Positions 1 through 7,021 of a DNA stretch of 64,000 nt are shown here, one piece after another (the stretch's first letter is position 1; the number at the start of each line of letters is the position of its first letter). The translations under genes and the position numbers were made by a program. The notes beneath the pieces were generated by a model. That model did no database searches. It had not been told where the DNA came from and worked only from the letters and a program-made list of their open reading frames with translations. The DNA is from Zhihengliuella flava (GTDB lineage: Bacteria; Actinomycetota; Actinomycetes; Actinomycetales; Micrococcaceae): assembly GCF_015751895.1 (NCBI RefSeq), contig NZ_JADOTZ010000001.1:1240001-1304000 (forward strand), read 5' to 3'.

Positions 1-547
1 AGAGCCACCCGGCGGCGCGCAGGCCGAACGTGGTCGGCACCGCATGCTGGGTCAGCGACCGCGCCACGCACAGCGTGCCCCGGTGTTCCTCGGCCAGCCG
101 GGCCAGCGCCGCGGAGGCGTCCGCCACCTGACCCACGAGTGCCCGGCCGGCGCGTTGGGCCACGAGCATCGCGGCCGTGTCCATGATGTCTTGGCTGGTG
201 GCCCCACGGTGCACGACGGCGGCGGCGGCCTGCACTTGTTCCTCGTCAGCCCCCGCGGCCCGGGCGTGGTCCCGCGTCCGGGCGCGCAGGTCCCCGAGCA
301 GCGGGATCAGCACGTTGGCCCCACCCCGGACGCGCTCAGCGAGGCAGACGAGGTCGTACTCCCCCACCGCGGCAGCCGCGGTCACGGCCTCCGCCGCACC
401 CTCCGGGGCGAGGCCGGCGTCGGCGAGCGTGGCCACCCAGGCGGCCTCGACGTCGAGCAGTGCCTGCACGTACGCGGAATCCGTGGTGTGCGCCCAGGCG
501 TCCCCGCCGGCGGCCACCGGATCGAGCAAGGAAAAATCAGCCAACAT
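1..547 (-). CDS. pcaB: 3-carboxy-cis,cis-muconate cycloisomerase, N-terminal part
   Basis: Lactonising enzyme after ring cleavage in the protocatechuate branch of the beta-ketoadipate pathway. The frame opens with ATG at 547 and runs without a stop off the left edge, so about 182 residues are visible. The motif HRGATSQDIMDTA is the conserved fumarase/aspartase-superfamily signature of PcaB. The start has a GGAG a few bases upstream, and only 18 nt separate it from the pcaG stop, so the gene is the third of a pcaH-pcaG-pcaB transcript. The rest of the enzyme lies outside the window. Confidence 0.9.
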   Translation of the reverse strand, partial: MLADFSLLDPVAAGGDAWAHTTDSAYVQALLDVEAAWVATLADAGLAPEGAAEAVTAAAAVGEYDLVCLAERVRGGANVLIPLLGDLRARTRDHARAAGADEEQVQAAAAVVHRGATSQDIMDTAAMLVAQRAGRALVGQVADASAALARLAEEHRGTLCVARSLTQHAVPTTFGLRAAGWL

Positions 548-565
548 GGGCTCCAACCTACGCGC

Positions 566-1144
566 TTAGGATTCGCGCGGGTAGGCCAGGAACACCGTCT
601 CGCCCTCGCCCTGCAGCCGCACGTCGAAACGCAGCGCGCCGTCCGCCTCCCGCTCGGCGATGAGCGTGTCCCGGCGTTCGGCGTCGACCGCGTTCAGCAG
701 CGGATCCGCGGCGAGCGCCTCGGTGTCCTCCGGCAGGTAGATCCGGGTGAAGAGGCGATTGGTCAGCCCGCGGGCGAAGAGGGTCAGGGCGATGAACGGC
801 GCCTGCCCCTCTTCCGTGGGGCCGGGGTTCACGGTGGTGAACGTGAAGTGGCCGACGTTGTCGACGGCGGCGCGGCCGAACCCGGTGAAGGTGTAACCAT
901 CCCGGCGCAGCGATCCGGTCTCCTGGGAGACGACGCCGTGTTCGTCCGGCTGCCAAATCTCCAGCAGGGCGTCCGGGATGGGGTTGCCGGCGCCGTCGGT
1001 CACGGTGCCGTGCAGGCGGATGGAGCGCGGGTGGCCGGGGGCCAGCAGCTCCGAATCCTTCTCATAGGGCAGCGCGTACCCGAAGAACGGGCCGACCGTC
1101 TGGCCGGGGGTCGGGACCAGCTTGAGGTCTGGGGCCTGAGCCAT
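566..1144 (-). CDS. pcaG: protocatechuate 3,4-dioxygenase alpha subunit
   Basis: 192-residue subunit of the non-haem iron intradiol dioxygenase that cleaves protocatechuate to 3-carboxy-cis,cis-muconate. Near the N-terminus it carries PTPGQTVGPFF, typical of intradiol dioxygenase subunits, followed by the beta-sandwich core. Alpha subunits lack the iron ligands, which sit on PcaH. Its ATG directly abuts the pcaH stop codon and the GGAGG ribosome site lies inside the pcaH 3' end, so the two subunits are translationally coupled. Length is normal for the family. Confidence 0.95.
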   Translation of the reverse strand: MAQAPDLKLVPTPGQTVGPFFGYALPYEKDSELLAPGHPRSIRLHGTVTDGAGNPIPDALLEIWQPDEHGVVSQETGSLRRDGYTFTGFGRAAVDNVGHFTFTTVNPGPTEEGQAPFIALTLFARGLTNRLFTRIYLPEDTEALAADPLLNAVDAERRDTLIAEREADGALRFDVRLQGEGETVFLAYPRES

Positions 1145-1957
1145 TTAGTGGTCCTCCTCGTCTGCGTGGGCATCGCCCAAATCCGATTCCATCCAGGTGC
1201 GGTTGCTGCCGGTCAGGACGATGTCCCAGTTGTAGCCGGTGGCCCACTCGTGGCTGGTGATCGAGTGATCGTAGGTGGCGACCAGGCGCTCGCGGGCCTT
1301 CGGGTCCACGATGGTCTGGTAGATCGGGTCCAGCGAGAACAGCGGGTCCCCGGGGAAGTACATCTGCGTGATCATGCGCTGGGTGAAATCGGTCCCGAAG
1401 AGGGAGAAGTGGATGTGCGCCGGGCGCCACGCGTTGTGGTGGTTCTTCCACGGGTAGGGGGCCGGCTTGATGGTGGTGAAGCTGTACTCGCCGTTGGGGC
1501 CGGTGATCGCGCGGCCGACGCCGGTGAAGTTCGGATCCAGCGGGGCCGGGTGCTGGTCCCGCTTGTGCATGTAGCGCCCGGCCGCGTTGGCCTGCCAGAG
1601 CTCAATGAGCTGCCCGCGGACGGGGCGGCCGTCGCCGTCGAGGACCCGCCCGGAGACGACGATCCGCTCACCGATGGGCTCGCCGTTGTGCTGGATGGTC
1701 AGGTCCGCCTCCAGCGGGTGCACGTCCCGCTCGCCGAACGCCGGCGCCCACAACTCGATGGTCTCCGGGTCCGCGAGCTGCAGGCTCTTGGTGGGGTGCC
1801 GCAGGAGGGAGGACCGGTACGGGGGAAAGTTCAGGCGCGGCTGCGTCTCCGTGGTGGATTGGGCGGCATAGTCCTCGCCGATCTGCTGAATCTCTCGGGA
1901 CAGCGTCTCTTGCGAGTCCATGGTCGCCGCCGGGTCAAGTGCGGGTTGCTGGCTCAT
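1145..1957 (-). CDS. pcaH: protocatechuate 3,4-dioxygenase beta subunit
   Basis: Iron-bearing subunit, 270 residues from the ATG at 1957. That start (MSQQPALDP) is chosen because GAGGAG lies just upstream; a longer in-frame extension to 2152 has no ribosome site and runs through the regulatory region. The intradiol core is clear: the region around GRYMHKRDQHPAPLDPNF and the HNAWRPAHIHFSLFG stretch supply the Tyr and His iron ligands known for the family. First gene of the pcaHGB transcript. A 15-bp palindrome at 2062-2076 lies about 105 bp upstream. Confidence 0.95.
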   Translation of the reverse strand: MSQQPALDPAATMDSQETLSREIQQIGEDYAAQSTTETQPRLNFPPYRSSLLRHPTKSLQLADPETIELWAPAFGERDVHPLEADLTIQHNGEPIGERIVVSGRVLDGDGRPVRGQLIELWQANAAGRYMHKRDQHPAPLDPNFTGVGRAITGPNGEYSFTTIKPAPYPWKNHHNAWRPAHIHFSLFGTDFTQRMITQMYFPGDPLFSLDPIYQTIVDPKARERLVATYDHSITSHEWATGYNWDIVLTGSNRTWMESDLGDAHADEEDH

Positions 1958-2061
1958 GTGTGCTCCTCGGTGGACCGGCGGTGAGGGCCGGCGGCCTGTG
2001 GTGCCTCGGTCGGTGGTGCACTGCCAGTGAAGCGAACCCGCCCGCCCCTGCTCCAGCAGAA

Positions 2062-2076
2062 TCCCATTCAATGGGA
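2062..2076. promoter_or_regulatory. candidate IclR (PcaR-like) operator upstream of pcaH
   Basis: Perfect inverted repeat TCCCATT-C-AATGGGA in the 163-bp gap between the IclR gene and pcaH. Its 15-bp length and position suit the IclR protein encoded immediately upstream. Binding itself is inferred. Confidence 0.5.
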
Positions 2077-2120
2077 CGCGAGATCCGCAGGCGATGGGCT
2101 GACAGTGCGCCCGCCGCAGG

Positions 2121-2870
2121 TCAGTTCGGTGCAGCACCCTCCTGCAGCGCACGCCCGATGCCCCGCGCCGCTGTCATGAGCGCCATCGCCACCACCTGCA
2201 GAGAGTCCGAATCCCGCGGGATGACCACGCCGATCGCCGCCACCGCGGCGCCGTCGGGCCCCAGCACGGGTGCGGCCGCCCCCGTCGTCGTCGGGTCAAT
2301 CAACCCGTCAAAGGTGGCGTAGCCGCGCCGCCGAATCTCGGCGAGCTCGCGGCGGACGTCGCCGTGACGGGCCGCGAGGAGGCCCTCATGCCGGCCGATG
2401 TAGCCGGCCTGAACCGGCGCCGGCGCGAAGGCCAACAAAACCATCCCCATGGACGTGCGGTGCACGGGCAACCGGGAGGCCACCGAGGCGTTGTTGATCG
2501 CGGCGCCAGGCCGTGAATGACGCTCGAGGATCAACACCTCGTCCTCATGCAGGACGGAGAGCTGCACATGCTGGCGCAGCAGCTGATTGAGGTCCTCGAG
2601 GAACGGCATGGCGACCTGGCGGAGGTCCCGGGTGGCGGAGGCCCGATTCGCCAGCTCCCACAGCCGCACGCCGAGGCGCAGCGTGCCGTGTTGCCGCGTC
2701 AGGAAGCCGACGGCGAGGCAGTCCTGCACCAACCGGTAGGCGGTGGTGCGCGGCAAGTCCGCGCGCTCAGCGATCTGGGCGACCGTTAGCTCCGGACGGT
2801 CAGGCGCAAACGCCTCGAGGACGCGCACCAAGCGGTCCAGCAGCTTCTCCCCCGAGCTCGAATTGGCCAT
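2121..2870 (-). CDS. IclR-family transcriptional regulator of the pca genes
   Basis: 249 residues. An N-terminal winged helix-turn-helix (about residues 10-70, with LTVAQIAERADLPRTTAYRL) is followed by a GAF-like effector-binding domain. IclR proteins such as PcaR and PcaU control protocatechuate catabolism in many bacteria. Lying directly upstream of pcaHGB on the same strand, it is the natural local regulator, sensing protocatechuate or beta-ketoadipate by analogy. Start ATG 2870 has AGGAT upstream. It begins 22 nt after the stop of the XRE-cupin gene, so the two may share a transcript. Confidence 0.85.
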   Translation of the reverse strand: MANSSSGEKLLDRLVRVLEAFAPDRPELTVAQIAERADLPRTTAYRLVQDCLAVGFLTRQHGTLRLGVRLWELANRASATRDLRQVAMPFLEDLNQLLRQHVQLSVLHEDEVLILERHSRPGAAINNASVASRLPVHRTSMGMVLLAFAPAPVQAGYIGRHEGLLAARHGDVRRELAEIRRRGYATFDGLIDPTTTGAAAPVLGPDGAAVAAIGVVIPRDSDSLQVVAMALMTAARGIGRALQEGAAPN

Positions 2871-2892
2871 GCGCCGATCCTACTGGGCGGGC

Positions 2893-3525
2893 CTACAGCT
2901 GACTCACGTGGGTGCGCTCGCCAGCCTCACTGAAGAGGGCGAGCAGTTCCACGGCCTGCGGCGAGGCGGCGTCGAACCAATGAGGGGTGCGCGTATCAAA
3001 CTCCGCGGCCTCGCCGGGCTGCAGCCGGAATTCGCGAGCGTCCTGCCCCACGCCGAGGACCAGCCGGAGCTCGCCGGCGATCACGTACATCCACTCGTGC
3101 CCCGGGTGGCTCTGGGGACGCGGGGCACAGGCGCCGGAGCGCCCCGGCAGGATCTGCTTGTACACCCGCATGCCGGGCCCCTCCCCGGCGGCGCCGCCCA
3201 CGACGCCGTGGCTGAGCGGCAGGATGGTGGTCTCCCCGGCGCGGACCGGGCGGATGTGCACGCGGGGATCACCGATGGGCGGGGCACCGACGAGGTCGTC
3301 CAGCGGGACCCGATAGTGGCGGGCCAGCGGCAACAGCAGCTCCAAGGTGGGTTTGCGGCCGCCGGATTCTAACCTCGACAACGTGCTGACGGAGATGCCC
3401 GTGGACTCAGCCACCTCGGCGAGCGTCAGCCCGCGGCCCTGCCGCATGAGGCGCAGGCGGGAGGCCACAGCGTCGAGCGCTTGGCGGTCATGATCCGGAT
3501 TCTGGCACTCACTCATGGGCCCCAT
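2893..3525 (-). CDS. XRE-family regulator with C-terminal cupin domain
   Basis: 210 residues. A lambda-repressor-type helix-turn-helix (about residues 18-75, LTLAEVAESTGISVSTLSRL) is joined to a cupin sensor domain (about 120-200, with HPGHEWMYVIAGEL). Such proteins sense small ligands and often control adjacent oxidoreductase or transporter genes. It is divergent from the thioredoxin-reductase-like gene at 3619. Two starts are possible: ATG 3525 or ATG 3516 (MSECQNPDH). Neither has a good ribosome site, so the message may be leaderless. The inverted repeat at 3527-3541 abuts its start and could be an autoregulatory site. Confidence 0.85.
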   Translation of the reverse strand: MGPMSECQNPDHDRQALDAVASRLRLMRQGRGLTLAEVAESTGISVSTLSRLESGGRKPTLELLLPLARHYRVPLDDLVGAPPIGDPRVHIRPVRAGETTILPLSHGVVGGAAGEGPGMRVYKQILPGRSGACAPRPQSHPGHEWMYVIAGELRLVLGVGQDAREFRLQPGEAAEFDTRTPHWFDAASPQAVELLALFSEAGERTHVSQL

Positions 3526-3526
3526 T

Positions 3527-3541
3527 TTGCCATAACGGCAA
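3527..3541. promoter_or_regulatory. inverted repeat at the start of the XRE-cupin gene
   Basis: TTGCC-ATAAC-GGCAA, extendable by one T/A pair on each side, immediately next to ATG 3525 in the divergent promoter region. Candidate operator for the XRE-cupin protein. A further TTGCC at 3548 could serve as a -35 for the rightward gene. Confidence 0.4.
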
Positions 3542-3580
3542 ACCCTCTTGCCGCGAGAACTCCTGTGGGTTCAGAATTAG

Positions 3581-3595
3581 TGAGAAGCCTTCTCA
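3581..3595. promoter_or_regulatory. palindromic operator candidate upstream of the flavoprotein gene
   Basis: Perfect TGAGAAG-C-CTTCTCA, 11 bp before the AAGGAG ribosome site of the gene at 3619 and just after a weak promoter (TTGCCG 3548-3553, CAGAAT 3572-3577). It lies at about the expected transcription start, where a bound repressor would block transcription. Confidence 0.45.
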
Positions 3596-3618
3596 ATTAT
3601 TACGACCAAGGAGTCACC

Positions 3619-4569
3619 ATGGACACCACCTATGACGTCGCCATTCTGGGCGGATCCTTCGCGGGCCTCGCCGCCGCCGTCGCGCTCGGCCGCTCGCTGC
3701 GGCGCGTCGTCGTCCTCGATGCGAGCACCCCACGCAACGCGCCCTCCCCGGGGGCGCACAATGTGCTCGCGCAGGACGGCGCCGCCCCCGCGGACCTGAT
3801 TGCGGCCGCTCGGCGCGACGCGGGAAAATACGGCGTCGAACTGCGCACCGCCGAGGTGGCCTCAGCGGAGGGGTGCCGTGACGCCCCCGGCGAGGCCTTC
3901 GGCGTCACCCTCACCACCGGAGAACGCCTCACGGCGCGCCGCCTGCTGATCGCCACCGGTACGGTGGACCAGCTGCCGCAGATCCCGGGGCTGGCCGAGC
4001 ACTGGGGCACGCAGGTGCTGCACTGCCCGTATTGCCACGGCTGGGAGGTGCGCGGGCAACGGATCGGCGTGATTGCCACGCATCCGATGGCCTCCCACCA
4101 GGCCCTGCTCTTTAGCCAACTAGGGCAGGTGGATTTCATCCTGCACGGCGAGGACGCGGCCGCCCACCTCACCGCGGACCAGCGCGCGGACCTCGCCGCC
4201 GCGGGCGTGAGCCTCGTCGAGAGTCCGGTGGCGGAGGTGACCGCGGACGGCACCGGGCTGACGGGCGTGCGGCTGGCCTCCGGCGAGCACCGGGAGTATG
4301 GCGCGCTGACCGTGCAGTCCCGACTTGCCGCGCGTGCAGAGGTGTTCACGCAATTGGGCGGGACGGTCAGCGAGAACCCGATGGGGACGTTCATCGAGAC
4401 CGACCAGCGCCAGGCCACGGCCATTCCCGGCGTCTGGGCCGCGGGCAACGTGGCGGATCCGGCGGGCAGCGTGGCCCACGTGGCCGCAGCGGGTACTACG
4501 GCGGGCGCGGCCTTGAACGCGGACTTGATCGCCGCGGACGTCCGCCTCGCGCGGGCCGGCTCGGCCTAG
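3619..4569 (+). CDS. NAD(P)/FAD-dependent oxidoreductase, thioredoxin-reductase-like
   Basis: 316 residues from ATG 3619, chosen for its perfect AAGGAG ribosome site; the longer frame from 3481 overlaps the divergent regulator. An N-terminal FAD Rossmann fold (VAILGGSFAGLAAAVALG) is followed by a CPYC redox motif in HCPYCHGWEVRG, then an NADP-binding region and a C-terminal FAD motif (GVWAAGNVAD). This layout matches thioredoxin reductase, but no thioredoxin gene is adjacent, so the electron acceptor is unknown. It is divergent from an XRE-cupin regulator that may control it. Its last 30 or so bases belong to a direct repeat. Confidence 0.85.
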   Translation: MDTTYDVAILGGSFAGLAAAVALGRSLRRVVVLDASTPRNAPSPGAHNVLAQDGAAPADLIAAARRDAGKYGVELRTAEVASAEGCRDAPGEAFGVTLTTGERLTARRLLIATGTVDQLPQIPGLAEHWGTQVLHCPYCHGWEVRGQRIGVIATHPMASHQALLFSQLGQVDFILHGEDAAAHLTADQRADLAAAGVSLVESPVAEVTADGTGLTGVRLASGEHREYGALTVQSRLAARAEVFTQLGGTVSENPMGTFIETDQRQATAIPGVWAAGNVADPAGSVAHVAAAGTTAGAALNADLIAADVRLARAGSA

Positions 4570-4868
4570 CCCACATCACACGGCCCCGTTCTTCACGCCG
4601 CCCAGTCCGGCAAGGCCCGCCAATCCGCGGGCGGCAGACCGAAGAACGGGGCAGTTTGCGCGCGCCCGGCCGCTTCCCAGCGGCAGGTCAACAGAACAGC
4701 GGGGCAGTTTGCACGCTCACCGACTCGGAGCGGATGTCCGGCTCGCGCGGGCCGGCTCGGCCTAGCCTGCATCACACGGCCCCGTTCTTCATGCCGCCCA
4801 GGCCAGCAAGGCCCGCCAATCCGCGGGCGGCAGACCGAAAAACGGGGCAGTTTGCGCGCGCCCGGCCG
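4534..4868. repeat. 139-bp direct repeat (two copies) with internal palindromes
   Basis: Copy 1 is 4534-4672 and copy 2 is 4730-4868, an offset of exactly 196 bp with only scattered mismatches. Copy 1 includes the last codons and stop of the flavoprotein gene; copy 2 carries that tail as a non-coding fossil. Inside each copy CCCCGTTCTTC (4584-4594) pairs with GAAGAACGGGG (4641-4651), and within that loop GCCCGC-CAATCC-GCGGGC forms a second hairpin. A third, partial GGGGCAGTTTGC motif lies at 4701-4712 between the copies. It resembles a REP-like extragenic element duplicated with flanking DNA. It also fills the 319-bp gap before the next gene. Confidence 0.85.
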
Positions 4869-4888
4869 TCACCGCCTGAGCGCCGGGG

Positions 4889-5434
4889 TCACCAGCGGCT
4901 TGGGGCCGCCCGGCGCGCGCTCGGCAGCCGCGTGTCCTCGAGCCACCCCTCCACCCACGCGGGCGCCTGCAAATCTGCGGGCGGCTCGACGCCAAGCGTG
5001 GCGATCACCTGTTCCATGGGCACCGGCCCCTTCGGCCCCTTGAAGCGGGCCGCGATCATCCCGGTGACGTAGACCTCCCCGTCCACCACGACGCGCTGCT
5101 CGAGGAACGCGTGCCGTTCGTCGTACCCCACGATTTTGGTTTCCACAGCAAACTTGGTGCCGAGCGTGACGGACTTGCGGAACCGGATGGTCTCTGCCTG
5201 CACCACGGGCAGCCAGCGCCGCTTCCAGATCTTGTTCCACACGCCAGCGCGCAGGAGCAGGTCAAACCGCCCTAAGTCGAAGATGGAGAAGTACATGCCG
5301 TTGTTGATGTGCCCGGCGTAGTCGATATCCGTCAGCGTGGCGCGCATGGGCATGCTCCCGACGTCGTAGAGCCCCAGACGCGAGCGCCGGCGCCAGGTAA
5401 GCATGAGCAGAGTCAACCGGAAGATCATGTGCAT
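4889..5434 (-). CDS. thioesterase-like (hot-dog fold) protein
   Basis: 181 residues of the 4HBT_2-type thioesterase family. The motif DIDYAGHINNGMYFSIFDLGR matches the conserved D-x-D/N-x2-GH-x-NN-x-Y-hydrophobic pattern of acyl-CoA thioesterases. Residues 1-16 are hydrophobic and basic, as is common in this subfamily. It is the only gene of its transcript, divergent from the MFS gene. A short inverted repeat TTACT-N4-AGTAA (5444-5457) sits just upstream of its start. Substrate unknown. Confidence 0.75.
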   Translation of the reverse strand: MHMIFRLTLLMLTWRRRSRLGLYDVGSMPMRATLTDIDYAGHINNGMYFSIFDLGRFDLLLRAGVWNKIWKRRWLPVVQAETIRFRKSVTLGTKFAVETKIVGYDERHAFLEQRVVVDGEVYVTGMIAARFKGPKGPVPMEQVIATLGVEPPADLQAPAWVEGWLEDTRLPSARRAAPSRW

Positions 5435-5548
5435 ACCGCCACATTACTCGCCAGTAACCTTGACGGAAAGAGTCTGGTCCGCGCGGCGCAACACGCTCGC
5501 CCGCAAGACTGATTGACAGAACTCAATCAGAGGCCGGAGAATCTCCCT

Positions 5549-7021
5549 ATGCCACCGCAGTCCCCTCCGCGCCGCACTCTGCCCCGAGCCCTGCGCCCCT
5601 TCGCGCACCGCGACTACTCCATCCTGGTCTCCGCCATGGTGGCCTCCGTCTTCGCCCACGGCATGTGGGCGGTCGCCATGGTCTATCAGGTGCGCGCGCT
5701 CGGCGGCGGCCCGGCGCAGCTCTCCGTGGTGGCCACCGCCACGAGCTTGGGCCTGGTGGGACTGGTCCTCGCCGGCGGCATCGTCGCGGACCGCTACTCC
5801 TGCCGGAAGATCATCATCGCGGTCGAGTGCCTCTCCCTCGTGCTCATGAGTACGACGGCGGTGCTCGCCCTGACGGGCGCCCTGCGCCTGTGGCACGTGG
5901 CCGTGGCGGGCCTGTTCATCGGGGCGGGGGCCGCCTTCTTCTTCCCGGCCTATTCGGCACTGCTACCGCGCATGCTGCCAGCGGAGGACCTACTGGCCGC
6001 CAACGGGATCGAGGGCACCGTGCGGCCCGTCCTCCAGACCGCCGCCGGGCCGGCGATCGCCGGCATGATCGTTGCCTCCCTGAGCCCGCCGTACGCGATC
6101 GCGGGCATTGCCGCATGCCACCTCGTGGCACTCGGAGGGCTGAACCTCATCAGCCGCAACCCGGCGTATGACCGGCACCGGGATGCCGCCGAGCCGGTGC
6201 CGCCCGACGCGATGCCGGCCACCACACCGCAACCCGACCCGGCACCGGCGACCGGGCCCATCACCGGCATCATCCCCGTCGTGGACCCCGCCACGTCGAC
6301 GCCGCTCTCCCCGCTCCACGACTCCGGGCCGACCACCGCGGCGCCGCCGGACGAGCCTCAACCCAAACCCGAAGACGCGCCAGCGCGGGCCAGCAGCGTG
6401 CTGGCGGACCTCAAGGAGGGCTTCACCTACACCCTCGGCACGCCCTGGCTGCTGTGGACCCTGATTTTCGCCGTGGTCTCCGTCGTCAGCTTCATCGGGC
6501 CCATTGAGGTGCTGCTGCCGTTTGTGGTGAGCGATCAGCTCGGCGGAGACGCGCAGACCTTCGGATTCGTGCTCGCCGCCTTCGGGATCGGCTCCGCCGT
6601 GGGGTCCATGCTGACCGTCTCGTTACCCATGCCGCGGCGCTACCTCACGGTCATGGTGGGCGTCTGGGCGTTGGGCACCCTGCCGCTGGTCATCACCGGA
6701 TTCGTCACCGAGGTCTGGATGCTGCTGGCCGCCCTGTTCGTGGTCGGCGTGACCGGGGCGGTGGGCAACGTCATCTGGGGCACGCTGCTACAGCGCCGCG
6801 TCCCGCCGCGGATGCTCGGGCGCATCTCCAGCCTGGACTTCTTCGTCTCACTGGCCCTCATGCCCGTGTCCATGGCGATCGCCGGACCGCTCGGCGAGGT
6901 GATCGACCTCTGGATCATCTTCGTCGTCGCCGGATGCGTCTCCCCCGTGGCGGGACTCGTCGCCTGGCTGGCGGGGCGGATGCACGAGGATGAGCTCGCG
7001 CACCCGCTCCGCGCGCGCTAG
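5549..7021 (+). CDS. MFS transporter, EntS-like exporter type, with a long central loop
   Basis: About 490 residues from ATG 5549, chosen because GGAG lies about 10 nt upstream; TTG 5513 gives 502 residues but has no ribosome site. Twelve hydrophobic segments and a loop motif after TM2 (GGIVADRYSCRK) identify a major-facilitator protein of the group that includes enterobactin and macrolide exporters. A stretch rich in Pro, Ala and Thr of about 75 residues (roughly 205-280) separates the two six-helix halves, longer than usual. The stop overlaps the stop of the convergent GH15 gene. Substrate not deducible. Confidence 0.85.
   Translation: MPPQSPPRRTLPRALRPFAHRDYSILVSAMVASVFAHGMWAVAMVYQVRALGGGPAQLSVVATATSLGLVGLVLAGGIVADRYSCRKIIIAVECLSLVLMSTTAVLALTGALRLWHVAVAGLFIGAGAAFFFPAYSALLPRMLPAEDLLAANGIEGTVRPVLQTAAGPAIAGMIVASLSPPYAIAGIAACHLVALGGLNLISRNPAYDRHRDAAEPVPPDAMPATTPQPDPAPATGPITGIIPVVDPATSTPLSPLHDSGPTTAAPPDEPQPKPEDAPARASSVLADLKEGFTYTLGTPWLLWTLIFAVVSVVSFIGPIEVLLPFVVSDQLGGDAQTFGFVLAAFGIGSAVGSMLTVSLPMPRRYLTVMVGVWALGTLPLVITGFVTEVWMLLAALFVVGVTGAVGNVIWGTLLQRRVPPRMLGRISSLDFFVSLALMPVSMAIAGPLGEVIDLWIIFVVAGCVSPVAGLVAWLAGRMHEDELAHPLRAR

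Noticed and set aside
44-1984. 646-codon + strand frame over pcaB, pcaG and pcaH
   Set aside because: Antisense shadow; the minus-strand proteins are clear dioxygenase and cycloisomerase sequences.
4593-4995. Two short minus-strand frames with a shared C-terminus
   Set aside because: They look like a duplicated gene family, but the likeness comes from the 139-bp non-coding repeat; no ribosome site or conserved protein.
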